DNA from: Deltaproteobacteria bacterium
GTDB taxonomy: Bacteria; UBA10199; JACPAL01; JAHFST01
Length of the DNA: 64,000 nucleotides
Reading direction: 5' to 3'
NCBI GenBank assembly: GCA_023265625.1
Contig: JAHFST010000001.1
Location: forward strand, 223,265 to 287,264
The notes under the pieces are model-generated. The model made no database searches and was not told where the DNA came from. It worked only from the letters and a program-made list of their open reading frames with translations. Below, piece after piece: positions 28,218 through 36,725 of this stretch. Position 1 is the stretch's first letter. Each line of letters begins with the position of its first letter. Both the position numbers and the translations under genes were made by a program.

Positions 28218-29843
28218 ATGCCCCGAGGCCTTAGCCCCCGACAAGAGCTTTTGCAACTTCAGAAGAGAATTTTTGCGCAGAATCAGGAGATCATCCGGAG
28301 TCAGGCGGTGGTGAATGAGCGCGGTTTTGAGGCTTATGAGCGCCGCTATAAACGCCAAGTGAGCAAATACCAGAGGGTGGCGACGATTGAAGAGCTGCTG
28401 GAAAGAATCGATGCGGCGGATATCGTCTATTTGGGGGACTATCACACCAATTACCAATCGCAACGAACCCTACTGCGCCTGTTAAAAATTCTTACCGAAC
28501 GGGAAGTCCCTGTGATGGTCGGTTTGGAGTTTGTCCAGAAGCGCCAACAGAAGTACCTGGATGATTTTTTGGCGGATCGGATCTCAGAGGCGGTTTTTTT
28601 AAAGCGGATCCAATTTGAAAAATATTGGTACTTCGATCTCTGGCAAAATTTCAAGCCCATCTTTGAGTATGCCCGTTATCACCACTTGCCGTTGTACGGC
28701 GTCGAATGGTCCCTGGGGCCCCAGGCGACCTTGGAAAAAAGGGATCAAAAGGCGGCTGAAATGGTGGTGGATCTGCTCAAGCGAAACCCCGATAAGAAAC
28801 TTCTATTGTTTGCGGGCGATCTCCATTTGGCCCCCGCCCATCTCCCTAAATTGGTCCAACGCGGTCTCAAAGAACGCAAGATCGTGAAGCGCGACCTGAT
28901 CATTTATCAGAATAGCGAGACGATTTACTGGCAATTGGCGGAGGATGAGGTGGAGGATAAGGTGGAGATTGTTAAAATCGATGAGCGGAGTTTCTGCATC
29001 ATCAACACCCCTCCGATCGTCTGGCAGCAATCTTATTTAAATTGGTTGGAACACGAAGAAGGGGAGATTGATTTTAGCGATGCCAAATACCATTTCTTGG
29101 GCCTGATGCATCGCGTTGCCGAATTTTTGGGGATAACTGATTTGTCTGGTGGTGGGGAAGATGTGGAGGTGTTCACCTGCGGGGATTTAAGCTTTTTTAA
29201 AAAGTTATCGGAGAGCGAAGATATTTCGCGTTTGGAGCTGAAGCAGATTAAGCAGCAGGTCTTGGCGGGGGAGAGTTATTGCATGCCTTCTCGGCATCTC
29301 GTTTACTTGGCCAACCTTTCGCTCAACCATGCCGCCGAGGAGGCGGCGCACTACTTAAAATACCTCTGCTCCGGACCGGAGTCCCCGCGTGATCCGGTGG
29401 ATGCCTTTTATGCCAATGCGATGCACGAGGCCCTGGGTTTTTTTGGGTCGAAGATTATCAATCAGAAACGGAAGTGTTTTCATGAAAATGCCTACCGGTC
29501 CATCATCGATTACGTGAAGTCGACCTCCAGCTCGGCGGGGCGCAAACAAGAATTGGAGATTGCCCTGCTCGTCTTGGAACATAAAAAATTGGAGGTGCGC
29601 GGCGTGCCGATTCATTCCAAGCGGTTTTTCAAATCCCGCCAGCCGCTCTTTTTTGGGGTGACGCATGGGTTGGGTTACATCCTGGGAGATCGACTCTACT
29701 ATGGACTGATCCATGAAAAAATTGGCAAGGAAGACATTAAAGAACTTTTTTGCCATCCCATGGCCAAGGATGGCGAGGCGTTTCAGCTGTATCTCAAGCT
29801 CTGCCGGAAGCTGCGCAAGGTCAAAATTCCGCGCAGGATCTAG
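28218..29843 (+). CDS. ChaN-like (Tiki/TraB-fold) protein with long C-terminal extension
   Basis: 541 residues from ATG 28218 (MPRGLSPRQELLQ). An in-frame codon at 28176 lies upstream of the TATAAT and is rejected. The N-terminal half matches the ChaN/haem-binding-uptake fold: DIVYLGDYHTNYQSQ (GExH-like), VPVMVGLEFVQ and LLLFAGDLHLAP (GxxH-like). These supply the conserved acidic/His sites. No signal peptide is visible, unlike lipoprotein ChaN. The C-terminal part (after about residue 280) is unrecognised; it has charged helices and an AEEAAHYLKYL segment. Divergent from gltA, convergent with ino1. Function is unknown beyond fold similarity. Confidence 0.7.
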   Translation: MPRGLSPRQELLQLQKRIFAQNQEIIRSQAVVNERGFEAYERRYKRQVSKYQRVATIEELLERIDAADIVYLGDYHTNYQSQRTLLRLLKILTEREVPVMVGLEFVQKRQQKYLDDFLADRISEAVFLKRIQFEKYWYFDLWQNFKPIFEYARYHHLPLYGVEWSLGPQATLEKRDQKAAEMVVDLLKRNPDKKLLLFAGDLHLAPAHLPKLVQRGLKERKIVKRDLIIYQNSETIYWQLAEDEVEDKVEIVKIDERSFCIINTPPIVWQQSYLNWLEHEEGEIDFSDAKYHFLGLMHRVAEFLGITDLSGGGEDVEVFTCGDLSFFKKLSESEDISRLELKQIKQQVLAGESYCMPSRHLVYLANLSLNHAAEEAAHYLKYLCSGPESPRDPVDAFYANAMHEALGFFGSKIINQKRKCFHENAYRSIIDYVKSTSSSAGRKQELEIALLVLEHKKLEVRGVPIHSKRFFKSRQPLFFGVTHGLGYILGDRLYYGLIHEKIGKEDIKELFCHPMAKDGEAFQLYLKLCRKLRKVKIPRRI

Positions 29844-29870
29844 TAGGGGTTCAAAATTTTGAACCCTTAC
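29843..29870. repeat. 28-bp palindrome spanning the stop codons of two convergent genes
   Basis: Half-site GTAGGGGTTCAAAA, followed by its reverse complement with one change (CCCTTAC for CCCCTAC). The first G is the last base of the ChaN-like gene's TAG. The TTA near the other end is the TAA stop of the inositol-phosphate synthase gene. It matches the perfect palindrome at 47923-47950. It could fold in both transcripts, but no T-run follows. Confidence 0.85.
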
Positions 29871-31183
29871 TCGTAATATTCCAATCCCAAATGCGTAATT
29901 GGTTCCTCACCCATCATGTGGCGCAACGTGTTCTTCATTTTGATTTCTTGGATGAAGAGGTTGTGTTCGGGGTAGAGGCCTTTGGCGGTCATGGGGCTCT
30001 TGTAGAAGAAGGAGAGCCACTCTTGGATGCCGCGCATCCCGGCCCGTTGAGCCAGGTCGCTGAAGAGGACTAGGTCGAGGACCAGGGGGGCCGCCAGGAT
30101 TGAGTCTCGGCAGAGGAAATCGACCTTGATCTGCATCGGGTAACCCAACCAACCGAAGATGTCGATGTTGTCCCAACCCTCCTTATTGTCACGCCGCGGC
30201 GGGTAATAATTGATGCAAACCTTATGATAGAGGTGTTTGTAAAGATCGGGGTAAAGATCGGGTTGCAGGATGGTATCCAAAACACCGAGCTTGCTTTCTT
30301 CTTTTGTTTTAAAAGAATCGGGATCGTCCAAGACCTCACCGTCACGGTTTCCCAAAATGTTGGTGGAGTACCAACCGTTAATTCCCAGATAACGCGCCTT
30401 GAACCCTGGGGCCAAGATGGTCTTCATCAAGGTTTGGCCCGTCTTGAAATCCTTCCCAGAAATGGGGGCATTGTTGGTGCGTGCTAATTCTTCCAGGGCC
30501 GGGATATCGGTGGTTAAATTAGGGGCCCCATTGGCGAAGGCAATCCCCAATTTCAAGGCCGCATAGGCGTAGATCATGCTTGGGGCAATGCTCGGGTCAT
30601 TGTTTCTCAAACCTTCCTCGAAACTATCTAGGGTTTGGTGCACGGCCTGCGGTTTCAGGAAGGCCTCTGTGGAACCGCACCAGATGATTACGATGCGGTT
30701 GAGGTTGCGAGATTTTTTAAAGCCTTCGATGTCAGCCATGACCTGCGCCGCGAGCTCCATTTTATTTTTACCCTGTTTGACATTCGGGCCGTCGATATTT
30801 CGGATGTAGTTTTTGTCAAACACGGAGCTGAGCGGTTTGACGGATTCCAACTCGGTGCGCACTTGCAGGAGCAAGTCTTTTTCCAACACACCGGCCTTGA
30901 GGGCGGCTTCATAGGCATTGTCAGGAAAGATATCCCAGCCGGTAAAGACCAAGTCTTCCAATTTTGCGAGGGGCAAAAAATCTTTGATCAGCGGGGTTTT
31001 TTTATCGGTTCGTTTGCCGAGGCGGATGGTCCCCATCTGGGTGGTGGAGCCAATCGGCTTGGCCAGGCCTTTTTTGATGGCCTCCACTCCTGCAATAAAA
31101 GTAGTAGAAACCGCCCCGAGGCCCACCATCATAATTCCCAGTTTTCCCTCGGCCGGCTTTATTTTATTCCCTTTTTCTGACAT
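29867..31183 (-). CDS. ino1: Inositol-3-phosphate synthase
   Basis: NAD-dependent conversion of glucose 6-phosphate to myo-inositol 3-phosphate (438 residues). The N-terminal NAD-binding GIMMVGLGAVSTTFIAGVEA is typical. GWDIFPDNAYEAALKAGV, IVIIWCGSTEAF, NGAPNLTTDIPALEELA and ISGKDFKTGQTLMKT (active-site Lys region) follow, with NILGNRDGEVLDDPDSFKTKEESK. GAAGGAG lies about 7 bases before ATG 31183. Inositol synthesis suggests phosphatidylinositol-type lipids or inositol solutes. Its stop codon lies inside a palindromic element. Confidence 0.93.
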   Translation of the reverse strand: MSEKGNKIKPAEGKLGIMMVGLGAVSTTFIAGVEAIKKGLAKPIGSTTQMGTIRLGKRTDKKTPLIKDFLPLAKLEDLVFTGWDIFPDNAYEAALKAGVLEKDLLLQVRTELESVKPLSSVFDKNYIRNIDGPNVKQGKNKMELAAQVMADIEGFKKSRNLNRIVIIWCGSTEAFLKPQAVHQTLDSFEEGLRNNDPSIAPSMIYAYAALKLGIAFANGAPNLTTDIPALEELARTNNAPISGKDFKTGQTLMKTILAPGFKARYLGINGWYSTNILGNRDGEVLDDPDSFKTKEESKLGVLDTILQPDLYPDLYKHLYHKVCINYYPPRRDNKEGWDNIDIFGWLGYPMQIKVDFLCRDSILAAPLVLDLVLFSDLAQRAGMRGIQEWLSFFYKSPMTAKGLYPEHNLFIQEIKMKNTLRHMMGEEPITHLGLEYYE

Positions 31184-31241
31184 AAAATCTCCTTCAGATA
31201 GTTAGACTAGTCAATTTTTCTTAGTCGTTAGTGAGCGAGCA

Positions 31242-31342
31242 TTGACTGGATGGACTTGCTCCAGCCAGTCAAGCGGAGCGAACGATCTCTACCCCGATCT
31301 TCAGATGGGGGTCCTCAGGGGGAGAGCGGTATCTCCCTCTGA
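31242..31342. repeat. Cluster of three short palindromes upstream of ino1
   Basis: Three stems in a row: 31242-31272 (TTGACTGGATGGA paired with TCCAGCCAGTCAA), 31291-31312 (ACCCCGATCT paired with AGATGGGGGT) and 31315-31342 (TCAGGGGGAGA paired with TCTCCCTCTGA). Each pairs with one mismatch. They lie between the divergent ino1 and the 113-residue hypothetical. They could be a stack of repeat elements or a structured leader. Confidence 0.6.
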
Positions 31343-31432
31343 ATTAAATGTAAATAAAGAAAATTTAATTTATTTTAGCAACTTCTTAGCCTCAATGTGC
31401 GATAGTGAGGATGTGTTTGGGGATTTTTTATT

Positions 31433-31774
31433 ATGAAAACTAATTGGATCAAAAATGTTTTGCAGACGCTTCTTCCTCAAACCCTGGGACAGGGGGCGGC
31501 GACCTACGAGAAAAAGGCCAAGGCCAAATTAGAAATGGGTGACGGACCCCATCCCAGCGCGGAAGAAGTTCAGAAGCAGAGCGCAGAACTAGGCGGAATT
31601 ATTAAGAAAACTGGAGAGACGCTCAATGCGGTCAAGCTTCGGGTCAATGCCCGCCGCAAGGTCAAAAAAAATATTGCCTCATTTTATGACATGGACGGGT
31701 TGCCGGAAGAGATCACCGAAAAGCTAGTTGAGGCCGCCGAGGCGGATCCGTTTTTTAAGAAGTGGTTTAAGTAA
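31433..31774 (+). CDS. Small hypothetical protein (113 aa)
   Basis: Not recognised. ATG 31433 gives a basic, soluble, mostly helical protein: MKTNWIKNVLQTLLPQTLGQ, then a Lys/Ala/Glu-rich segment (YEKKAKAKLEMGDG), EEVQKQSAELGGIIKKTGE, NARRKVKKNIASFYDMDGLP and a C-terminus ending DPFFKKWFK. No signal peptide, membrane segment or Cys. No clear ribosome site. The A+T-rich upstream region may hold its promoter. Convergent with the vapC gene. The well-organised composition and isolated frame support a real gene. Confidence 0.55.
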   Translation: MKTNWIKNVLQTLLPQTLGQGAATYEKKAKAKLEMGDGPHPSAEEVQKQSAELGGIIKKTGETLNAVKLRVNARRKVKKNIASFYDMDGLPEEITEKLVEAAEADPFFKKWFK

Positions 31775-31794
31775 AAACTGCAGCACGTGTCATG

Positions 31795-32205
31795 TTACCA
31801 AAGTGATTCCACGTGGGGATAATGTTGAATTTCGAGATCTCTCGTGACCAAAGGACAGGCATGGACCTGTGCGGTGGCAATGAGTATTCGATCAGCAGGG
31901 TTAGCCGGAGGATTGCCAGTCAAGCGGGTTGAGAGGATGGCTATTTTGGGTGTCAGGTCGAGTAACCTTACTTGAGGGAGACTTAGGGATTTTTCGATCC
32001 AAGTTTCTACATCCATGGCAAAACCAATACGCCCTCGTGCCACCAGCATGGCAACTTCCCAGCAAGAAATGGCCGCAATGCCTATCTCCGACTTTTTTTC
32101 GGCCCGCTGAATAATCTCTCTGCCTTGTTTTGAGAGCTTCTGCGGTTCGGCTAACCACCAAATCCAAGTGTGGGTATCGAGTAAGATCACAGTTCGGTTT
32201 CCCAC
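31795..32205 (-). CDS. Type II toxin VapC-like PIN-domain RNase
   Basis: A 136-residue PIN domain. MGNRTVILLDTHTWIWWL carries the first Asp. ISCWEVAMLVARGRIG has the second acidic residue. NPADRILIATAQVHACPLVTRD carries the third and fourth. These make the Mg-dependent RNase site. The start overlaps the antitoxin gene end by 19 bp. Together they form a Phd/VapB-VapC module between two unrelated genes. Confidence 0.9.
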   Translation of the reverse strand: MGNRTVILLDTHTWIWWLAEPQKLSKQGREIIQRAEKKSEIGIAAISCWEVAMLVARGRIGFAMDVETWIEKSLSLPQVRLLDLTPKIAILSTRLTGNPPANPADRILIATAQVHACPLVTRDLEIQHYPHVESLW

Positions 32206-32423
32206 GGTTCTTCCAGGGGCGAGACGATATCCTTTTCAAATAGAATGGTTCCAAGCAATTCCTCCCGAACCGACTTTTGTTCGCGTATCAAAGGCAGGAC
32301 CTGCGCGACAGGAACGCCTCGTTTGGTAACAATAATCCCTTCTTTCTTCGAGCGAACTTGTTCCAAAATTCCCAGGCATTTGGCCTTAAATTGTCCAATA
32401 GCAATAGTTTTCACTATAGTCAT
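32187..32423 (-). CDS. Phd/YefM-type antitoxin
   Basis: 78 residues from ATG 32423 (MTIVKTIAIGQFKAKCLGIL). The Phd fold pattern is present: IAIGQFKAKCLGILEQV, GIIVTKRGVPVAQVLPL. The acidic toxin-binding tail ends VSPLEEPWETEL. It would neutralise the overlapping PIN toxin and repress its own promoter. The longer frame to 32468 (MRQIFYLYFIYDH) runs through the operator-like palindrome and into the comM end, and is rejected. Confidence 0.88.
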   Translation of the reverse strand: MTIVKTIAIGQFKAKCLGILEQVRSKKEGIIVTKRGVPVAQVLPLIREQKSVREELLGTILFEKDIVSPLEEPWETEL

Positions 32424-32432
32424 AGTACTATG
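32421..32432. promoter_or_regulatory. Palindromic operator candidate at the antitoxin start
   Basis: A perfect 12-base palindrome CATAGTACTATG overlaps the antitoxin ATG, extended imperfectly on both sides (TAGTCATAG...CTATGGTCATA). Phd-type antitoxins bind such palindromes near their promoters. The assignment is by position and symmetry only. Confidence 0.5.
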
Positions 32433-32464
32433 GTCATAAATAAAGTAAAGGTAAAATATTTGTC

Positions 32465-33997
32465 TCATACGACAAAACTCCGATCCAGACTACGGTATTG
32501 AATCGCCTCCGCCAAGTGGTGGGATTTGATGTCTGGTGAGTTGGCGAGATCGCTGATGGTACGCGCCACCTTGAGGATGCGATCGAAGGAGCGGGCGGAG
32601 AATTTGAATTTTTTGACGGCCTGTTCCAGGATTTTTACGCCGGTCGCATCAATCGGACAATACTTTCGGATTTGACGCCCCGCCATCTGGGCGTTGGCGT
32701 GGAGTTTTAGTTTTTGCAATCGTTGTATCTGGATGGTTCGGGCTTGGACGACTCTTGCCCGGATCGCCGTTGAGGGCTCTCCCTCCTTTAGCTCCAACAA
32801 TTCCTGAAACGGGACGGCGGGGACCTCGATGTGCAAATCAATGCGGTCCAGCAGGGGGCCGGATAATTTGCCTCGGTAGCGTTGCACCTGGTTGGGGGTG
32901 CACGTACAGCTTTGTTGTGACGATCCCAGATACCCGCACATGCAAGGGTTTTGCGAAGCGACCAGGGTAAAACGCGACGGGAAGGTGAGTGTGGAGGCGG
33001 CGCGCGCGATGGTGACATGGCCCGATTCCAAGGGTTGTCGTAAAATCTCCAAGACATCTTTTTTGAATTCTGGCAGTTCGTCCAAGAAAAGGATGCCATT
33101 GTGGGCCAAACTCACCTCTCCAGGACGCGGAAAGGAGCCACCCCCAGCCAGTCCTGCGGTGGAGATGGTGTGATGGGGCGCGCGGAATGGCCGCTGTTGC
33201 AGCAAAGGCCCCTGGCCGTTTAATTCTCCGGCGATGCTGAAGATCTTGGTGGTCTCCAAGGCCTCTTCGAAGCTCATCTCGGGGAGGATGGTGGGCAGGC
33301 GTTGCGCGAGCATCGTCTTGCCGGAACCAGGCGGGCCCACCATGGCGATGTTGTGGCCCCCCGCGGCGGCGATCTCCAAGGCCCGTTTGGCATGAGACTG
33401 GCCGCGGATCTCTGAAAAATCGATCAGATAATCCGTCCGGTGTGCGGTGGGGATGGGATAAGCGGTATGAAGCGCTGGCTGCAGGTCTTTTTCCCCGGTG
33501 AGAAAGGTGACGAGTTCGGCTAAGGTTTCGACTCCGTAAACATCCACTCCAGCCACCACGGTGGCCTCGCCTAGATTGATTTTGGGTAAAATCAATCCCA
33601 GCTTTTTTTGTTTGGCCAGGGTGGCGATCGAGAGGGCCCCGCGGATGGGTTTGACCTCGCCATGCAGGGAGAGTTCTCCGGCCATCAGAAATGACGCGAG
33701 GCGGTTGGTGGGAATAACTTCTGAAGAAGCGAGTAGCCCCAGGGCAATCGGGAGATCAAAGGCGGTCCCTTCTTTTTTGACATTGGCCGGGGCCAGGTTG
33801 ATGGTGATGCGTCGTCGGTGAAAATCATAGCCCGAATTTTTGATCGCCGCGATGACGCGGTCCCGACTTTCCCTGACGCTACTCTCGGGAAGGCCCACGG
33901 TATTCCAATTGGCCAGCCCCATGGCGATATCGACCTCGACCTCCACCAGGTAGGCATCAATGCCCAACAGACCCGCGCTGAGAATTTTTGAGAGCAT
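32465..33997 (-). CDS. comM: YifB/ComM family Mg-chelatase-like AAA ATPase
   Basis: 510 residues from ATG 33997 (MLSKILSAGLLGIDAYLVEV). The N-terminal Lon-protease-like domain is present (VDIAMGLANWNTVGLPESSVRESRDRV). Then comes the AAA+ core: Walker A GPPGSGKTMLAQRLP, Walker B GILFLDELPEF, and FRAPHHTIS. A Cys cluster (CMCGYLG...CTC) is typical of the family. The C-terminus is RSFDRILKVARTISDLA. ComM is a branch-migration helicase helping natural transformation in Vibrio and Haemophilus; that role here is inferred. TTG 34018 is an alternative start. Confidence 0.93.
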   Translation of the reverse strand: MLSKILSAGLLGIDAYLVEVEVDIAMGLANWNTVGLPESSVRESRDRVIAAIKNSGYDFHRRRITINLAPANVKKEGTAFDLPIALGLLASSEVIPTNRLASFLMAGELSLHGEVKPIRGALSIATLAKQKKLGLILPKINLGEATVVAGVDVYGVETLAELVTFLTGEKDLQPALHTAYPIPTAHRTDYLIDFSEIRGQSHAKRALEIAAAGGHNIAMVGPPGSGKTMLAQRLPTILPEMSFEEALETTKIFSIAGELNGQGPLLQQRPFRAPHHTISTAGLAGGGSFPRPGEVSLAHNGILFLDELPEFKKDVLEILRQPLESGHVTIARAASTLTFPSRFTLVASQNPCMCGYLGSSQQSCTCTPNQVQRYRGKLSGPLLDRIDLHIEVPAVPFQELLELKEGEPSTAIRARVVQARTIQIQRLQKLKLHANAQMAGRQIRKYCPIDATGVKILEQAVKKFKFSARSFDRILKVARTISDLANSPDIKSHHLAEAIQYRSLDRSFVV

Positions 33998-34080
33998 GAG
34001 AGAGGCTTGGATAAGCAAACTACGTGCCAGGGAATATTGCGAGGGAAGGGGAGGGTGCGTTTTGAAAAACCGTCCTATTT

Positions 34081-34113
34081 TCGGACGGTGGCGACCGAAT
34101 TTCGGACGGTTAG
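34081..34113. repeat. CGGACGGT repeat element, copy A
   Basis: The 33-bp segment TCGGACGGTGGCGACCGAAT then TTCGGACGGTTAG contains two direct CGGACGGT motifs and an inner GGCGACC/CGAA symmetry. A near copy lies at 62923-62953. A third, inverted ACCGTCC motif lies just upstream (34072-34078). It sits between comM and the PPDK-like gene. Confidence 0.65.
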
Positions 34114-34145
34114 CAACAATTTCCTGATTTTGCCGACCATGAATT

Positions 34146-36725
34146 ATGGCTTTTCCTTTGAGTCAGGTTTGTTGGCCCGCGGTCCACGTGGCAGATGCGA
34201 TCGCTCGATTTCAGGGGGCGAACGGGTCTCAGATGCCGGTCGCTTGGCAGGAAGTGGATCGAATTGTTCACGCCACTAGTTCAGTTTTTCCTAATAATAT
34301 AGATGACTTACCTGTTTTACCCAGTGACGACCCTGAGGTGGTTCGAAGGGCGTTAGACGCGATTGTGGGGTCCCTGCGCAGCGCGAATCTCCTTCCTGCC
34401 TTTCACCCGTTGAGCCTTGGGACGATGACCGTTCATGCCGGGCTGGCCGGTGAAGTGGTGTCGCTTGAAGCCGTTTCCCCGTATCAGGTGAGGCGTTTTG
34501 GTTTCAAGGCGACCCGTTTGGCCGAGGTGATGCGATTGGGGCTTCCGGTGCCCAAAGGGGTTGTGGTGACCACCGATTGTGTTGACAGGCTCTTGGCTGA
34601 CGGTGAGAGGGATCCTCTGTTGCTGGATGCCCTGGTTTGGCAGTTGTTGCGGCAGTTGCGCGAGATCGGGCTTGATCTGACTGCAGAGCATCCCCCATTG
34701 GTGGCGGTGCGCAGCGGGGCCCCGACGATCATGGAAGGGATTATACCGACGCTGCAATATGTCGGACTCAATGACCAAACGGCCGCAGGTCTCGTGGCGC
34801 AATACGGAGAAGAGCAAGTTGAACGGATTTATCTTCGCTTCATCACACAATTTGCCGAAGAGATTGCCGGAGTGGCTCCTGCGGACTTCGCCAAGGTGCT
34901 GGAGGCCTTGGAGGGGGCAACCATGTGGGAGCGGGTCGCCCATGCCAAACGGCTGTATCGGGTTTATGCCGACGCCGATTTTCCGGAGGGCGTTGTGGAA
35001 CAACTCCGAATGGTGGTGGGGGCGATTGCCCGATCTTGGAATGCGGCGGGGGTCGTTCAGCATCGCCGCTTGAATGGCATTGAGGATCATCCTCCGACCG
35101 CCTTGATTGTGCAGGAACAAAAATTTGGCGGATTGGGGAAGGATTCGGCCTCGGGGGTGCTTTTTACGCGCAATCCGAAAAGCGGGGCGGCGGGCGATTG
35201 GGGCAGCGCCAAGCTCCACGCTGGCGGGGATGAGGTGATGACTGGTTCCGATAGACGTGCCCTGCCGTTACGGAGGTTGTTTTTTTACATGGAAGCGGCG
35301 CGGGATTCGCTCCGTGGCATGACGCATCGGTTAGAGTCCCACTTTCACGGTCCCCAAAAGCTTGAATTTGTGGTGCAGGATGGGGAAAGTTGGGTGACGC
35401 AGGTGGATCCCATGGTGCTTTGGCCGATGGCGCGGGTGCAGGTGGCCGTAGCGATGAATCGCGAAGGAATCATGACGGATGCGGCTTCCGTCAGATTGGT
35501 CAATGATGGGGTTTGGTGGGCGCTGGCCTCGCCCCGTTATCGGCGTCACCCCGGCATGATGTCCGGTTATTTGCTCTCCGGAAAATCCTTGGTCCCGGGA
35601 ATCGCCAAGGGGAATATCACGTTTGACTATGAAGGCCGGATGTTGCAGCCGTGTGCGGATCGATCCCTAGTCATTGTCCTCGATTATGTGGCGCCGGCCC
35701 ATTGGGATTGGGTGCTCAAGCATGCCGTGGCGATTGTCTTTGTTGCGTCCCCGCCAGCCCATTTTATTCCGCGGGCCCTGGCTGCGCGGGTGCCGGTGAT
35801 CCTCTCACCGGGATTTTCGGAGGGGGCCAAGCAGACCCTGGAGGAGGGCGCCAAGGTCTGGTTGGATGCTACGCATGAAGATGGATGGCTCAGTGATCAA
35901 GCCACGACGGAGAAGTTGGGGGAACGGGCGCGGTTTTTGCGAAATGAGCTGACTCTGGCGGATATCCAGGGAGAGAACGCGCGTACGGAGGTGGCCACGA
36001 TCCTAGCGTTTCGGGAGATTCAGGCAAGATATGAACGGTCTCGGACCACGGCCTCTCCCAAAGAGGTGGGGCCCGTTGTCGAATCATTTCTGAGGGAGGC
36101 TCAATGGTCAAAACCCCTGTTGGAAGACGCCATTTTTGACCATGGCTGGGGGCGACTGCTGAGTAAGCCCTCTTCGTTAGGGCGTCATGACGGTTATGCC
36201 CCTACTAAAGAAGATTTTGTTTACGAAATGAATGTGGAACGAGTGCGCGATTTTGTGACCGCACTTTGGCAACAGGACCCGGGTTCTCCCAAGCGGCTCG
36301 CATTGGCCTTTGTCGATACGGAACAGCATGAACATGCCTTCATGAAACACCTGTTTCGGCTCCTGGATGATTCCTTCAAGGGGGCTTTTTTAAACGAGTA
36401 TGTTCGGGCGGCCCAGAGCTTGAACAGGGCCCCCGGCCGGCCCAGCGGGATCTATCTGTTGAGCCGGTTGGTGTCGCAATTTTTTGACGTCCCCACAATG
36501 AGTTTGGCCCCGCTCGGGGAATTAACCGATGAGTCCGTCGAGTTTTTGTCGAGGGAACTCGACGATTTTTATCAGGTCTTGGAGGGCCGCTCGGAAGCGG
36601 GACCTCGTTATGCCCGGCTTTATAACCGGCTGGAGGTCCAAGGGATTGCGTTGCGTAACCCGGCGTTGCATGACAAGGCAAAATTGATGAACTACTTTTT
36701 GCGGCGGTCCAGTAATGAAGGTTGA
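34146..36725 (+). CDS. PPDK-like protein: ATP-grasp plus phosphohistidine domain, no PEP barrel
   Basis: 859 residues. Residues about 110-470 match the nucleotide-binding part of pyruvate phosphate dikinase: FGFKATRLAEVMRLGLPVPKG, LVAVRSGAPTIMEGIIPTLQ, YADADFPEGVVEQL, VVQHRRLNGI, SGVLFTRNPKSGA and KLEFVVQDGESWVTQVDP. A swivelling domain follows (SGKSLVPGIAKGNITFD...). Its usual TxGGMTSHAA is degraded to VASPPAHFIPRALA, with a His retained. The C-terminal PEP/pyruvate TIM barrel is missing. Instead about 250 unrecognised residues follow, ending FLRRSSNEG. I infer an ATP-dependent phosphotransferase with another acceptor, or a catalytically altered relative. The 3' end overlaps the convergent hypothetical by 34 bp. 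Confidence 0.7.
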   Translation: MAFPLSQVCWPAVHVADAIARFQGANGSQMPVAWQEVDRIVHATSSVFPNNIDDLPVLPSDDPEVVRRALDAIVGSLRSANLLPAFHPLSLGTMTVHAGLAGEVVSLEAVSPYQVRRFGFKATRLAEVMRLGLPVPKGVVVTTDCVDRLLADGERDPLLLDALVWQLLRQLREIGLDLTAEHPPLVAVRSGAPTIMEGIIPTLQYVGLNDQTAAGLVAQYGEEQVERIYLRFITQFAEEIAGVAPADFAKVLEALEGATMWERVAHAKRLYRVYADADFPEGVVEQLRMVVGAIARSWNAAGVVQHRRLNGIEDHPPTALIVQEQKFGGLGKDSASGVLFTRNPKSGAAGDWGSAKLHAGGDEVMTGSDRRALPLRRLFFYMEAARDSLRGMTHRLESHFHGPQKLEFVVQDGESWVTQVDPMVLWPMARVQVAVAMNREGIMTDAASVRLVNDGVWWALASPRYRRHPGMMSGYLLSGKSLVPGIAKGNITFDYEGRMLQPCADRSLVIVLDYVAPAHWDWVLKHAVAIVFVASPPAHFIPRALAARVPVILSPGFSEGAKQTLEEGAKVWLDATHEDGWLSDQATTEKLGERARFLRNELTLADIQGENARTEVATILAFREIQARYERSRTTASPKEVGPVVESFLREAQWSKPLLEDAIFDHGWGRLLSKPSSLGRHDGYAPTKEDFVYEMNVERVRDFVTALWQQDPGSPKRLALAFVDTEQHEHAFMKHLFRLLDDSFKGAFLNEYVRAAQSLNRAPGRPSGIYLLSRLVSQFFDVPTMSLAPLGELTDESVEFLSRELDDFYQVLEGRSEAGPRYARLYNRLEVQGIALRNPALHDKAKLMNYFLRRSSNEG

